DNA of 14,069 nucleotides from an uncultured Solirubrobacteraceae bacterium (GCA_902806215.1 CADCVT010000488.1:1-14069); one strand, 5' to 3'; counted from the stretch's first letter, positions 7,329-13,218 are shown. The notes: generated by a model not told the origin, from the letters alone. Translations and numbers: made by a program.

Positions 7329-7334
7329 TATCGT
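7329..7334 (+). promoter_or_regulatory. -10 element TATCGT before the alpha/beta hydrolase gene
   Basis: TATCGT fits TANNNT and ends 6 nt before the ATG at 7341, the spacing expected for a leaderless transcript. The whole divergent intergenic region is only 24 nt, leaving no room for a 5' leader with a Shine-Dalgarno sequence. Confidence 0.5.
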
Positions 7335-7340
7335 GTTCGC

Positions 7341-8246
7341 ATGATCCAGCCTCCCAACGAGCAGTTCTGCCAAGCCGGTGACGTCGAGCTCTGCTACGAG
7401 ACCTTCGGCGACTCCAGCGGCGAGCCGCTGCTGCTGATCATGGGACTTGGCACGCAGATGCTCGCCTGGAACACCGACTTCTGCGGCGAGCTGGCCGATC
7501 GCGGCTTCTACGTCATCCGCTTCGACAACCGCGACATCGGGCGCTCGCAGCAGTTCGACGAGACGCCTCCGCCGTCGCCGATCGAGCTCGTCACACGGCG
7601 GATCAAGAACCCCGCCTACACGCTCGAGGACATGGCCGACGACGGGGTCCGGCTGCTCGACTGCCTCGGCGTCGAGAGCGCCCACGTCACCGGCGCCTCG
7701 ATGGGCGGCATGATCGCCCAGACGATGGCGTCCCGGCATCCGTCGCGGGTGCGCTCGCTCGTCTCGATCATGTCGACGACCGGCAACCGCTGGAAGGGGC
7801 AGCCCGCGCTGAAGACGATGCCGGTCCTGCTCAGCAAGCCGCCGGCGACCAAGGAAGCGTCGATCGAGCGCACGCTCAAGGTGTTCGCGCTCATCGGCTC
7901 GCCCGGGTTCGAGCGCGACGAGGAGGAGCTGCGCGAGGTGTCGGCGCTCAGCTACGACCGCCGCGGATCGGCGGCCGGGCCGGGGCGTCAGCTCGCCGCG
8001 GTCATCGTCAGCGGCGACCGCACGCCGGCGCTGGGGAAGATCAGCGCGCCGACGCTCGTCATCCACGGCACTGCCGACAAGCTCGTGCGGCCGAGCGGCG
8101 GCAAGGCGACCGCGCAGGCGATCGACGGCGCGAAGCTCATGCTCGTCGACGGCATGGGCCACGACATGCCGCGCGGCGTGTGGCCCAAGATCATCGACGG
8201 AATCGCCGAGACGGCCGCCCGCGCGTCGCAGGCCGTCCCCGCTTGA
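7341..8246 (+). CDS. Alpha/beta hydrolase
   Basis: A 301-residue serine hydrolase. PLLLIMGLGTQMLAW (29-43) contains the oxyanion strand, VIRFDNRDIGRS (58-69) is the conserved loop of the aclacinomycin methylesterase-like subgroup, and GASMGG holds nucleophile S120. D246 (in IHGTADKLV) and H274 (in GMGHDMP) complete the triad. It has no signal peptide, so it is an intracellular esterase, lactonase or peptidase-like hydrolase of unknown substrate. The downstream RTX gene starts with a TTG that overlaps this gene's stop by 4 nt (TTGA), implying translational coupling. Confidence 0.9.
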   Translation: MIQPPNEQFCQAGDVELCYETFGDSSGEPLLLIMGLGTQMLAWNTDFCGELADRGFYVIRFDNRDIGRSQQFDETPPPSPIELVTRRIKNPAYTLEDMADDGVRLLDCLGVESAHVTGASMGGMIAQTMASRHPSRVRSLVSIMSTTGNRWKGQPALKTMPVLLSKPPATKEASIERTLKVFALIGSPGFERDEEELREVSALSYDRRGSAAGPGRQLAAVIVSGDRTPALGKISAPTLVIHGTADKLVRPSGGKATAQAIDGAKLMLVDGMGHDMPRGVWPKIIDGIAETAARASQAVPA

Positions 8247-9577
8247 GCCGCGCCGTCCTCGCGGCGTTCGCCGCGCTCCTCGTCCTCGCGGCGCCGGCCG
8301 CGGCAGGAACGATCCGCGTGTCGGAGTCGTTCGACCCCGGCGACTCGCAGAGCGAATCGCAGCTGTTCGTCACGGTCACCTTCACCGCGAGGGCCGGGGA
8401 GGCGAACCAGGTCTCGCTCGTCGTCGCCGACAACCGCCTGACCGTCCGCGATCGCGTGCCGATCACCGCCGGCCGCGGGTGCGCGCGCACGAACCCGCGG
8501 ACCGTCGTCTGCGCCCTGCGCGAGCGCGGTCTCGCGCGGACCGTCGAAGCGAAGCTGCTGCTCGGCGACGGCGACGACAGCGCAGGCGTCGGCGCGGACG
8601 ACCTGCCCGATCTGGTGTACGAGCCCGAGGTCGCCGGCGGCCCCGGCAACGACGTCTTGGATGCGAGCGCGGCGACCGAGGGCGTGCGCTTCGACGGAGG
8701 TGACGGCGACGACCGCCTGACCGGCGGGCGCGGCGACGACAGCCTCGACGGCGGCAACGGAGCCGACGACGCCCGTGGTGGTGACGGGGTCGACTCGTTC
8801 GGCGAAGGGCCGCCGACCGAGGGCGACCTGGCAACCGCGGTGGGCCCGAACGGGCCGACCGGCGACGACCGCCTCGACGGCGGGTCGGGCCGGGACACCG
8901 TCTCGTACTTCCGGCGCCGCGCCGGGGTGCGCGTCGACCTCACCGCGGGCACCGGCGGTCAGGCCGGCGAACGCGACGCGCTGGTCGGCATCGAGGACGT
9001 CCTCGGCGGTGACGGCTCCGACGTGCTGATCGGCGACGCGCAGCGCAACGAGCTGCGCGGTCAGCGCGGCGACGACACGCTCTCGGGCGGCGCCGGCGCC
9101 GACCGGCTCGAGGGCGAGCTCGGCGGCGGCGTCCTCGTCGGCGGCAGCGGCGACGACCGCTTCGAGACCGGCGCGACCGAAGGCGACACGCGGAAGCCCG
9201 AGCGGGTCTCCTGTGGCGCGGGCGACGATCGCGTCGGTGACCCCGAGCCGACCGACGTGCTCGACCGCGACTGCGAGCGCGTCGTGCTGCTCGGCGCGGC
9301 CGCGCCCGTGCCGGCGCACCCGACGGTCCGCGGCCGCGAGCTGACGCTGCGCCTGCGCTGCCCCGGATCGCACCGGCGCTGCAGCGCGAAGCTGACCGTG
9401 CGCGCACGGCCCGGCGGCCGGCGGATCGGCGTCGGCCGCGCCCGGTTGACCCGGACGGCCCGACTGCTGCGCGTGCACCTCAGCGCGACACCACGGCGTC
9501 AGGTGACGCTCGAGCTCGAGCTCAGCGTCTACGAGACGCAGGCGGGCTGGAGCGTGCCGCTCTCGGCGCAGGGGTAG
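8243..9577 (+). CDS. Secreted RTX-type calcium-binding repeat protein
   Basis: A 444-residue protein with an N-terminal signal peptide: SRAVLAAFAALLVLAAPAAA, cleavage predicted near residue 21. Roughly residues 130-300 contain hemolysin-type nonapeptide repeats of the form GGxGxDxLx (for example GGDGDDRLTGGRGDDSLDGG and GGSGDDRF), which bind calcium and fold as a beta roll outside the cell. The last ~65 residues look like a beta-rich domain. No enzymatic domain is seen, so the role may be surface structural or adhesive. The start is inferred as TTG at 8243: it begins right at the signal peptide and overlaps the hydrolase stop (TTGA), whereas the next upstream ATG at 8180 would overlap the hydrolase by 67 nt and add a polar extension before the signal. 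Confidence 0.83.
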   Translation: MSRAVLAAFAALLVLAAPAAAGTIRVSESFDPGDSQSESQLFVTVTFTARAGEANQVSLVVADNRLTVRDRVPITAGRGCARTNPRTVVCALRERGLARTVEAKLLLGDGDDSAGVGADDLPDLVYEPEVAGGPGNDVLDASAATEGVRFDGGDGDDRLTGGRGDDSLDGGNGADDARGGDGVDSFGEGPPTEGDLATAVGPNGPTGDDRLDGGSGRDTVSYFRRRAGVRVDLTAGTGGQAGERDALVGIEDVLGGDGSDVLIGDAQRNELRGQRGDDTLSGGAGADRLEGELGGGVLVGGSGDDRFETGATEGDTRKPERVSCGAGDDRVGDPEPTDVLDRDCERVVLLGAAAPVPAHPTVRGRELTLRLRCPGSHRRCSAKLTVRARPGGRRIGVGRARLTRTARLLRVHLSATPRRQVTLELELSVYETQAGWSVPLSAQG

Positions 9578-9580
9578 GGT
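9575..9580 (+). promoter_or_regulatory. -10 element TAGGGT built on the RTX stop codon
   Basis: TAGGGT begins with the TAG stop of the RTX gene and ends 7 nt before the ATG at 9588, again leaderless geometry with no Shine-Dalgarno sequence. The same TAGGGT plus 7 nt plus ATG arrangement recurs at 11596. Confidence 0.45.
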
Positions 9581-9587
9581 CGGCGCC

Positions 9588-9806
9588 ATGGCCAATCTCG
9601 AACGCCGCGGCGGCAGCCGTCCCACCCGCAGCCAGCGCGCGCAGCGCGCCTACCAGCTGACGCTCGCCACCGGCGGCCTCGCCGTCGTCGGCGTCGTCCT
9701 CTTCGTGCTCGGGCTCATCGGCGTCGGCAGCGCCTTCCTCGGCGTCGTCGTGCTCGCCCTCGCCGCCCTGTGCTTCTTCCTCCTGCGGCGCACGATGGGC
9801 ATGTGA
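9588..9806 (+). CDS. Small two-helix membrane protein
   Basis: A 72-residue protein with a basic N-terminus (ERRGGSRPTRSQRAQR, 5-20) followed by two hydrophobic helices at about 27-46 and 48-66 and a short RRTMGM tail. The charge pattern predicts a hairpin in the cytoplasmic membrane with both ends inside. No family function is recognised. Its stop overlaps the GTG start of the following DsbA-like (decayed) gene in GTGA, so the two were once translationally coupled. Confidence 0.75.
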   Translation: MANLERRGGSRPTRSQRAQRAYQLTLATGGLAVVGVVLFVLGLIGVGSAFLGVVVLALAALCFFLLRRTMGM

Positions 9807-10479
9807 CCGAGCTCTGCGTCCGCATCACCGAGTTCCCGGACCCGGGGTGCCCGTGGGCGTTCAGCGCCGAGCCGTTCCGGCGCCGGATCGAATGGCTGTA
9901 CGAGGGCCACATCGAATGGGCGCCGCGGATGGTCGTCCTCGCCGACACGCCGGCCGACAACGAGGCGAAGGGCCTCACGCCCGACAAGTACAGCGCGAAC
10001 CTCAAGACGATCGCCCGCGATCACCGCATGCCGATCGACACGTCGCTCCGCCCGCGGGTTCCCGCGACGCGGGCGGCGTGCACCGCCGCCGTCGCTGCGC
10101 GGGTCCACGCGGGCGAGCGCGCCACGGGGACCGGCGGCGCGCGCGCTCGACCACGAGCTGGCCAACTGGTCGGGCGGTCGGCGCTACACGTGCCCGAGCT
10201 ATGAGATGACACGCCTGAGCGACGGCACGACGATCTCGGTCCCGGGCTTCCAGCCGTTCGCCGCGTACGACGTCGTCCTGGCGAACCTCGTCAAAGGCAT
10301 GGACCGCCGCGACCCGCCGTCCTCGGCGGAGGAGGTCCTTCACTGGGCGGCGATGCCGCTGGCGACGCAGGAGGTCGCGATCGTCTGCGACGTGCCGTTC
10401 GACGACGCCCCGGCAGGAGCTGGGCCGGGTCGCCGAGGAACGGCACGTCGGAGCAGACGGCTACTGGACGCTGGGCTAG
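9803..10479 (+). pseudogene. Decayed DsbA-like thioredoxin-fold gene with internal deletion and frameshift
   Basis: Three frames together read as one DsbA-family protein. Frame A (GTG 9803 to about 10120) starts VTELCVRITEFPDPGCPWAF with a CPWA active-site motif and reaches ...VAARVHAGER. Frame B (from about 10119 to 10409) resumes with PAARALDHELANWSGG, then RRYTCPSYE and VPGFQPF. Frame C (10411-10479) gives RQELGRVAEERHVGADGYWT and a stop. The A/B junction skips the segment that normally carries the helical insert, so dozens of codons appear deleted out of frame; the B/C break is one extra C in the CCCC run at 10407-10411. Two separate lesions argue for a real pseudogene over a single sequencing error. 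The final stop shares CTAG with the stop of the opposite-strand coiled-coil gene. Confidence 0.72.
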
Positions 10480-11051
10480 CCGCGGCCGCGCGAGAGGCGG
10501 TTCGTGACCCGCCCGACGCGCTCGGCGGCGCCCTGCAGCGGCTCGACGGTCTCGGCGACCGTCTCGACCGCGGTCTCGAGCTCCTCGACGGTGTCGAGGC
10601 CCTTCAGCAGGCGGGGGAGGGCGGCGCGGAAGATGCGCATGTGGGTCTCGAGCTTGTCGCTGACGGCGGTGAGGTCCTCGCCGCCGTCGATGAGCTCGCG
10701 CGTGTCGACGTGCAGCAGCGTCGCCACCGCGGTCAGGTCCTGGCCGCCCGAGACGATCGTCCGGCCGGTCGCGTCGAGGGAGATCGCCGTCTCGTGCAGC
10801 GCGGTGCCCATGACGGCGACCGCCTTGGCGACCTCGGTCAGCTCGCGGCCGCCGTCGCGGACCTCGCGCACCACCATGTTCAGCGCGTCGAGCTGAAGCA
10901 GCAGCGCGTCGATGCGGACGCGCACCTCCTCGACCGGATCGGGGTCGCGACGCGCCCGCTCGGCGATGTCGGCGAGGTCGTCGAGCGCCTGCGCGATCCT
11001 CAGCGGGACGCGGACGGGGGCCAGGGCGATCGACTTCAGGTCCACGGACAT
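10476..11051 (-). CDS. Predicted coiled-coil protein of unknown function
   Basis: A 191-residue, almost entirely alpha-helical protein, with no signal peptide and no enzymatic motif. Hydrophobic residues at heptad-like spacing run from about residue 15 to 175. A short motif GG[RQE][ED]LT.V recurs at residues 67, 102 and 123, i.e. offsets of 35 and 21, both multiples of seven, which fits a register-locked coiled coil with internal duplication. Tail-to-tail with the decayed DsbA-like gene (4-nt CTAG overlap) and divergent from the SRPBCC gene. It looks structural or scaffolding; similarity to tape-measure or chemotaxis-receptor helices would be generic. The ATG at 11051 is the first that excludes a non-helical extension. 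Function not recognised. Confidence 0.65.
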   Translation of the reverse strand: MSVDLKSIALAPVRVPLRIAQALDDLADIAERARRDPDPVEEVRVRIDALLLQLDALNMVVREVRDGGRELTEVAKAVAVMGTALHETAISLDATGRTIVSGGQDLTAVATLLHVDTRELIDGGEDLTAVSDKLETHMRIFRAALPRLLKGLDTVEELETAVETVAETVEPLQGAAERVGRVTNRLSRGRG

Positions 11052-11131
11052 CGCGTACCCGGGCGGCGAAGCCCACGGACGACTCGTGGCACAGGCGGAG
11101 CTGCCCCGCGGCGCCAGGTGCCCGCGCCGGG

Positions 11132-11139
11132 TATAGGGT
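11132..11139 (+). promoter_or_regulatory. Extended -10 TATAGGGT before the SRPBCC gene
   Basis: TATAGGGT, core TAGGGT at 11134-11139, ends 9 nt before the ATG at 11149. It is the only AT-rich spot in the 97-nt divergent gap and there is no Shine-Dalgarno sequence between it and the start codon. Confidence 0.5.
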
Positions 11140-11148
11140 CCCGCGGCA

Positions 11149-11598
11149 ATGGGTGCCATGGGTGGAGAGGCGTCGATCGAGATCGACGCTCCGATCGACG
11201 AGGTCTGGCCGGTCGTCGAGGACGTCGGGTCCGCGCCGGACTGGCAGGAAGGGCTGGACTCGATGGAGGCCATCGAGCGCGACGACCAGGGACGGATCCT
11301 CGTCGCCAACTCGACGACCGACGCGAGGGTCCGCAAGGTCACGACGCGGATCCGGTTCTCGTACGACGAGGACGCGCATCGGGTGCGGTGGGAGCAGGAG
11401 AAGGGCGACCTCAAGTCGCTCGTCGGCTCCTGGGAGCTCGAGGACCTCGGCGACCGCACGAAGGCGACGTACTGCCTCAACGGCGATCCCGGCCGCGTGC
11501 TCGGGATGCTCATCCGCTGGCCGGTCGAGGACAAGCTACGCGGCGTCCTCGTCGGAGGGCGCCCCGCCGAGCTGAAGGCGCGCATCGAAGGTGGTTAG
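11149..11598 (+). CDS. SRPBCC-family (START/polyketide-cyclase-like) protein
   Basis: A 149-residue helix-grip protein: ASIEIDAPIDEVWPVVEDVG at 8-27 is the typical first strand and helices, DWQEGLDSMEAIE follows, then the beta sheet (RKVTTRIRFSYD, HRVRWEQEKG) and the long C-terminal helix ending in PAELKARIEGG. Members bind hydrophobic ligands or act as cyclases; no catalytic signature distinguishes these here. An alternative ATG at 11158 would remove three residues; 11149 is preferred because of its spacing from the -10 box. The TAG stop forms part of the next -10-like element. Confidence 0.85.
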   Translation: MGAMGGEASIEIDAPIDEVWPVVEDVGSAPDWQEGLDSMEAIERDDQGRILVANSTTDARVRKVTTRIRFSYDEDAHRVRWEQEKGDLKSLVGSWELEDLGDRTKATYCLNGDPGRVLGMLIRWPVEDKLRGVLVGGRPAELKARIEGG

Positions 11599-11601
11599 GG
11601 T
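11596..11601 (+). promoter_or_regulatory. -10 element TAGGGT built on the SRPBCC stop codon
   Basis: TAGGGT starts with the TAG stop of the SRPBCC gene and ends 7 nt before an ATG at 11609, exactly the arrangement seen at 9575. It would drive transcription beginning at a 13-codon ORF that leads into the EVE gene. Confidence 0.4.
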
Positions 11602-11608
11602 CTCGCAC

Positions 11609-11650
11609 ATGGTCCGAGTCGGCGACGGTGGGGTAGGGAGATCCGCGTGA
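11609..11650 (+). CDS. Candidate 13-residue leader ORF upstream of the EVE gene
   Basis: ATG at 11609 opens MVRVGDGGVGRSA and stops with a TGA that overlaps the GTG start of the EVE gene (GTGA, 11647-11650). It is preceded at 7 nt by TAGGGT, so it could be read as the first codon of a leaderless message and couple ribosomes to the EVE start. No attenuator-like amino-acid run is present. It may be chance; the support is spacing and overlap only. Confidence 0.3.
   Translation: MVRVGDGGVGRSA
11634..11639 (+). promoter_or_regulatory. -10-like TAGGGA 7 nt before the EVE start
   Basis: TAGGGA ends 7 nt before the GTG at 11647. It may be a second, internal leaderless promoter for the EVE gene. The sequence AGGGAG also overlaps here and could instead act as the Shine-Dalgarno sequence for that GTG, so the two readings compete. 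Confidence 0.35.
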
Positions 11651-12117
11651 GCGCCTGGATCCTCGAGATGCGACCCAAGGAATGGGACGTCGACAAGTGG
11701 GTCCGCGCCGTCGGGCGCGGCACGGCCGACGCGACGATCGCGTGGCCGATCGACGAGCACGCCGACGACATCGCCAAGGGCGACCGCATCTACCTGTGGC
11801 GCGCCGGCGACCACAAGGTCGAGGGGATCGTCGCGATCGCGATCGTCACCGGAGCGGTGAAGGACCGCGAGGGCGATCAGCCCGAGTACCGCAAGGCCGC
11901 GTTCGAGGAGGAGTACGCGTCGACGCGTCCGCGTGTGCTGCTGAAGATCCAGACGGTCCTGTCCAAGCCGCTGTACCGCGTCAAGCTCGAGTGGACCGAG
12001 GAGACGAAGAGCCTCCCGGTCATCAACGCGACCGAGGGCACCATCTTCCCGGTCGGCAAGGCGCAGGAGAAGGCGCTCGAGAAGCTGTGCGACCCGCTCG
12101 CACAGGACGTCAAGTAG
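11647..12117 (+). CDS. EVE-domain (PUA/YTH-like) protein
   Basis: A 156-residue stand-alone EVE domain. SAWILEMRPKEWDVDKW at the N-terminus, DIAKGDRIYLWRAGDHKVEGIVAIAIV (about 37-63) and the closing GTIFPVGKAQEKALEKL are the family layout. EVE domains share the PUA-like fold with YTH and are proposed to bind modified bases in DNA or RNA; fused versions occur in modification-dependent restriction enzymes, while solo versions have an unclear housekeeping or stress role. No nuclease, methylase or NTPase gene is next to it, so a restriction system is not supported here. The GTG start is chosen for the AGGGAG/TAGGGA spacing and the N-terminal family motif. Convergent with the flagellin gene, 4 nt apart. 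Confidence 0.83.
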   Translation: MSAWILEMRPKEWDVDKWVRAVGRGTADATIAWPIDEHADDIAKGDRIYLWRAGDHKVEGIVAIAIVTGAVKDREGDQPEYRKAAFEEEYASTRPRVLLKIQTVLSKPLYRVKLEWTEETKSLPVINATEGTIFPVGKAQEKALEKLCDPLAQDVK

Positions 12118-12121
12118 CGCG

Positions 12122-13060
12122 CTAGGAGAGCAGGGCCAGGGCGCGCCCGCGGTCGGCGCGCTGCGCCTGCGCGACGAGCGCCGCCTGGGCCTCGCGCAGG
12201 ATCCGCGCCCGCGTGAGCGCGGTGACCTCGTAGGCCATGTCGGCGTCGCGGATGCGCGACTCCGCGCCGACGAGCTGCGCGCGCTCGACGCCCAGCGCCG
12301 AGAGCCGGTGCTCGAGCCGCGAGTGCACCGCTCCGATCGCGGCACGATGCTCGGTGACGAGGTCGATGGCCCAGTCGATGCGCGCGAGCGTGCCCATCGA
12401 GGCGGTGACCGGCGGTGTCGCGGGCGCAGCAGGCGCGGCCGGCGCGGCCGGCGGCGTCTGCTTCTTCCAATACCCGGTCGCCTTGCCGCCCGGCGTGCTC
12501 GGCTGCGTGGAGGTGCCGGTCGAGCCGCCCGCGACGCTCTGTGCCGTCGTACCGAAGGTGAACGGGTCCTCCTCGAGGAGCGCGCTGACGTCGGGCAGCG
12601 CGCTCGCGATCGTGTCGCCGTCGTACGCGCCGACGTGCAGCGCGAGCGTCCCGCCCTGCAGGAGGGCGAGTCCGTTGAAGGAGGTCGTCTCGTAGAGCCG
12701 GGCGGCCTCGTCGCCGAGCGCGGTGGCCTCGGCCTGGATGGCCGCCCGGTCGCGCTCGCCGAGCGTCGCGCTGCTCCACTGGACGGCGAGCTCGCGGACG
12801 CGCTGCAGCCCGGCGTGCAGCTCGGCCAGCGCCCCGTCGGCCGTGGCGATGAGGCTGATCCCGTCGCGCGCCGCGCGCTCGGCCACCGCGAGGCCGGAGT
12901 GCTGGGCGAGCACCCGCTCGGCGACCGTGAGGCCGGCGGCGTCGTCGCTCGCGCGGACGATCCGGCGGCCCGTGGTCAGGCGCTCGGTGGCGGCGGTCGC
13001 GTGGCGGTCGGTGACCGACAGCGATCGCGGCATGCGGTGGCTCAAGAGGGTGATCGACAA
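12122..13060 (-). CDS. Divergent flagellin
   Basis: A 312-residue flagellin with both filament-core halves. The N-terminal D0/D1 (about 1-145) includes ERLTTGRRIVRASDDAAGLTVAERV, ARDGISLIATADGALAELH and ETTSFNGLALL. The C-terminal D1/D0 (about 226-312) includes ARIDWAIDLVTEHRAAIGAVHSRLE, AESRIRDADMAYEVTALTRARIL and ...LALLS. The variable middle is only ~80 residues, Gly/Ser/Thr-rich then Pro-Ala-rich (204-217). The protein holds a single Asn (N129), although flagellins are normally Asn-rich at several conserved sites. The start is TTG at 13060 (SITLLSHRMPRSL..), which gives the expected ~34 residues before the LTTG motif; the ATG at 13033 would clip D0. No Shine-Dalgarno sequence is seen. The 5' leader carries a c-di-GMP-I riboswitch. 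No other flagellar genes are in the window. Confidence 0.88.
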   Translation of the reverse strand: MSITLLSHRMPRSLSVTDRHATAATERLTTGRRIVRASDDAAGLTVAERVLAQHSGLAVAERAARDGISLIATADGALAELHAGLQRVRELAVQWSSATLGERDRAAIQAEATALGDEAARLYETTSFNGLALLQGGTLALHVGAYDGDTIASALPDVSALLEEDPFTFGTTAQSVAGGSTGTSTQPSTPGGKATGYWKKQTPPAAPAAPAAPATPPVTASMGTLARIDWAIDLVTEHRAAIGAVHSRLEHRLSALGVERAQLVGAESRIRDADMAYEVTALTRARILREAQAALVAQAQRADRGRALALLS

Positions 13061-13075
13061 GGGCTCAGCAGCGGT

Positions 13076-13088
13076 GCGAATGATTCGC
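13076..13088 (-). promoter_or_regulatory. Short hairpin just upstream of the flagellin start
   Basis: The minus strand reads GCGAATCATTCGC, a perfect inverted repeat around a central C, ending 15 nt before the TTG start. Just 5' of it, GGACC...GGTCC (with an inner ACCGTTCGGT) can form a second hairpin. Together they lie between the riboswitch core and the start codon, where an expression platform controlling translation would sit. No T-run follows, so a classical intrinsic terminator is not supported. Confidence 0.4.
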
Positions 13089-13109
13089 GTGGACAGCGGG
13101 ACCGAACGG

Positions 13110-13205
13110 TGGTCCTGCCGGCGGCTGAGCCATCTCTCCGGGGGACGGAGGGAGACCTCTGGCTTTGCGTCCCCGCCTCACGACGGGTTTGCCCTTCTTG
13201 CGTGG
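13110..13205 (-). ncRNA. Cyclic di-GMP-I (GEMM-I) riboswitch in the flagellin leader
   Basis: Reading the minus strand, GGGCAAACC (13194-13186) is followed by stem CCCGTC, GNRA tetraloop GTGA and stem GGCGGG, then GGGACGCAAAGCC (ending at 13161). This is the same order, spacing and tetraloop hairpin as the Vibrio cholerae Vc2 aptamer (GGGCAAACC, GAAA-capped hairpin, GGGACGCAAAGCC). The P3 arm follows: GCCA pairs with TGGC around an inner CTCCG/CGGAG hairpin, then GGCTCAGCCGCCGG in place of the usual GGTAGCnGGGTTGCCGA. The three Gs before CA favour c-di-GMP over the cGAMP (G20A) variant. The outer P1 stem is weak by eye. It controls the flagellin gene 50 nt downstream. The motif match is seen directly; ligand and sense of control are inferred. 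Confidence 0.85.
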
Positions 13206-13210
13206 GGAGG

Positions 13211-13218
13211 GTTTCGGC
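13211..13218 (-). promoter_or_regulatory. Weak flagellar-sigma-like -10 (GCCGAAAC)
   Basis: GCCGAAAC on the minus strand matches 6 of 8 bases of the sigma-28/WhiG-type -10 GCCGATAA and would start transcription about 6-8 nt later, right at the 5' edge of the riboswitch. No TAAA-like -35 is visible at the expected distance, so this is a weak call. Confidence 0.25.

Noticed and set aside
8638..9170. Tandem GGCGGCGAC-like DNA repeats that could look like a repeat array or CRISPR
   Set aside because: They are degenerate and in frame with RTX nonapeptides, with no constant repeat or spacer pattern.
7988..9625. Long open minus-strand frame opposite the RTX gene
   Set aside because: It mirrors the GGC/GAC-rich RTX repeats; the sense frame has a signal peptide and repeat motifs and explains the region.
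11149..12117. EVE plus SRPBCC as a possible defence island
   Set aside because: No nuclease, methylase, NTPase, toxin or integrase gene and no composition shift; ordinary intergenic spacing.
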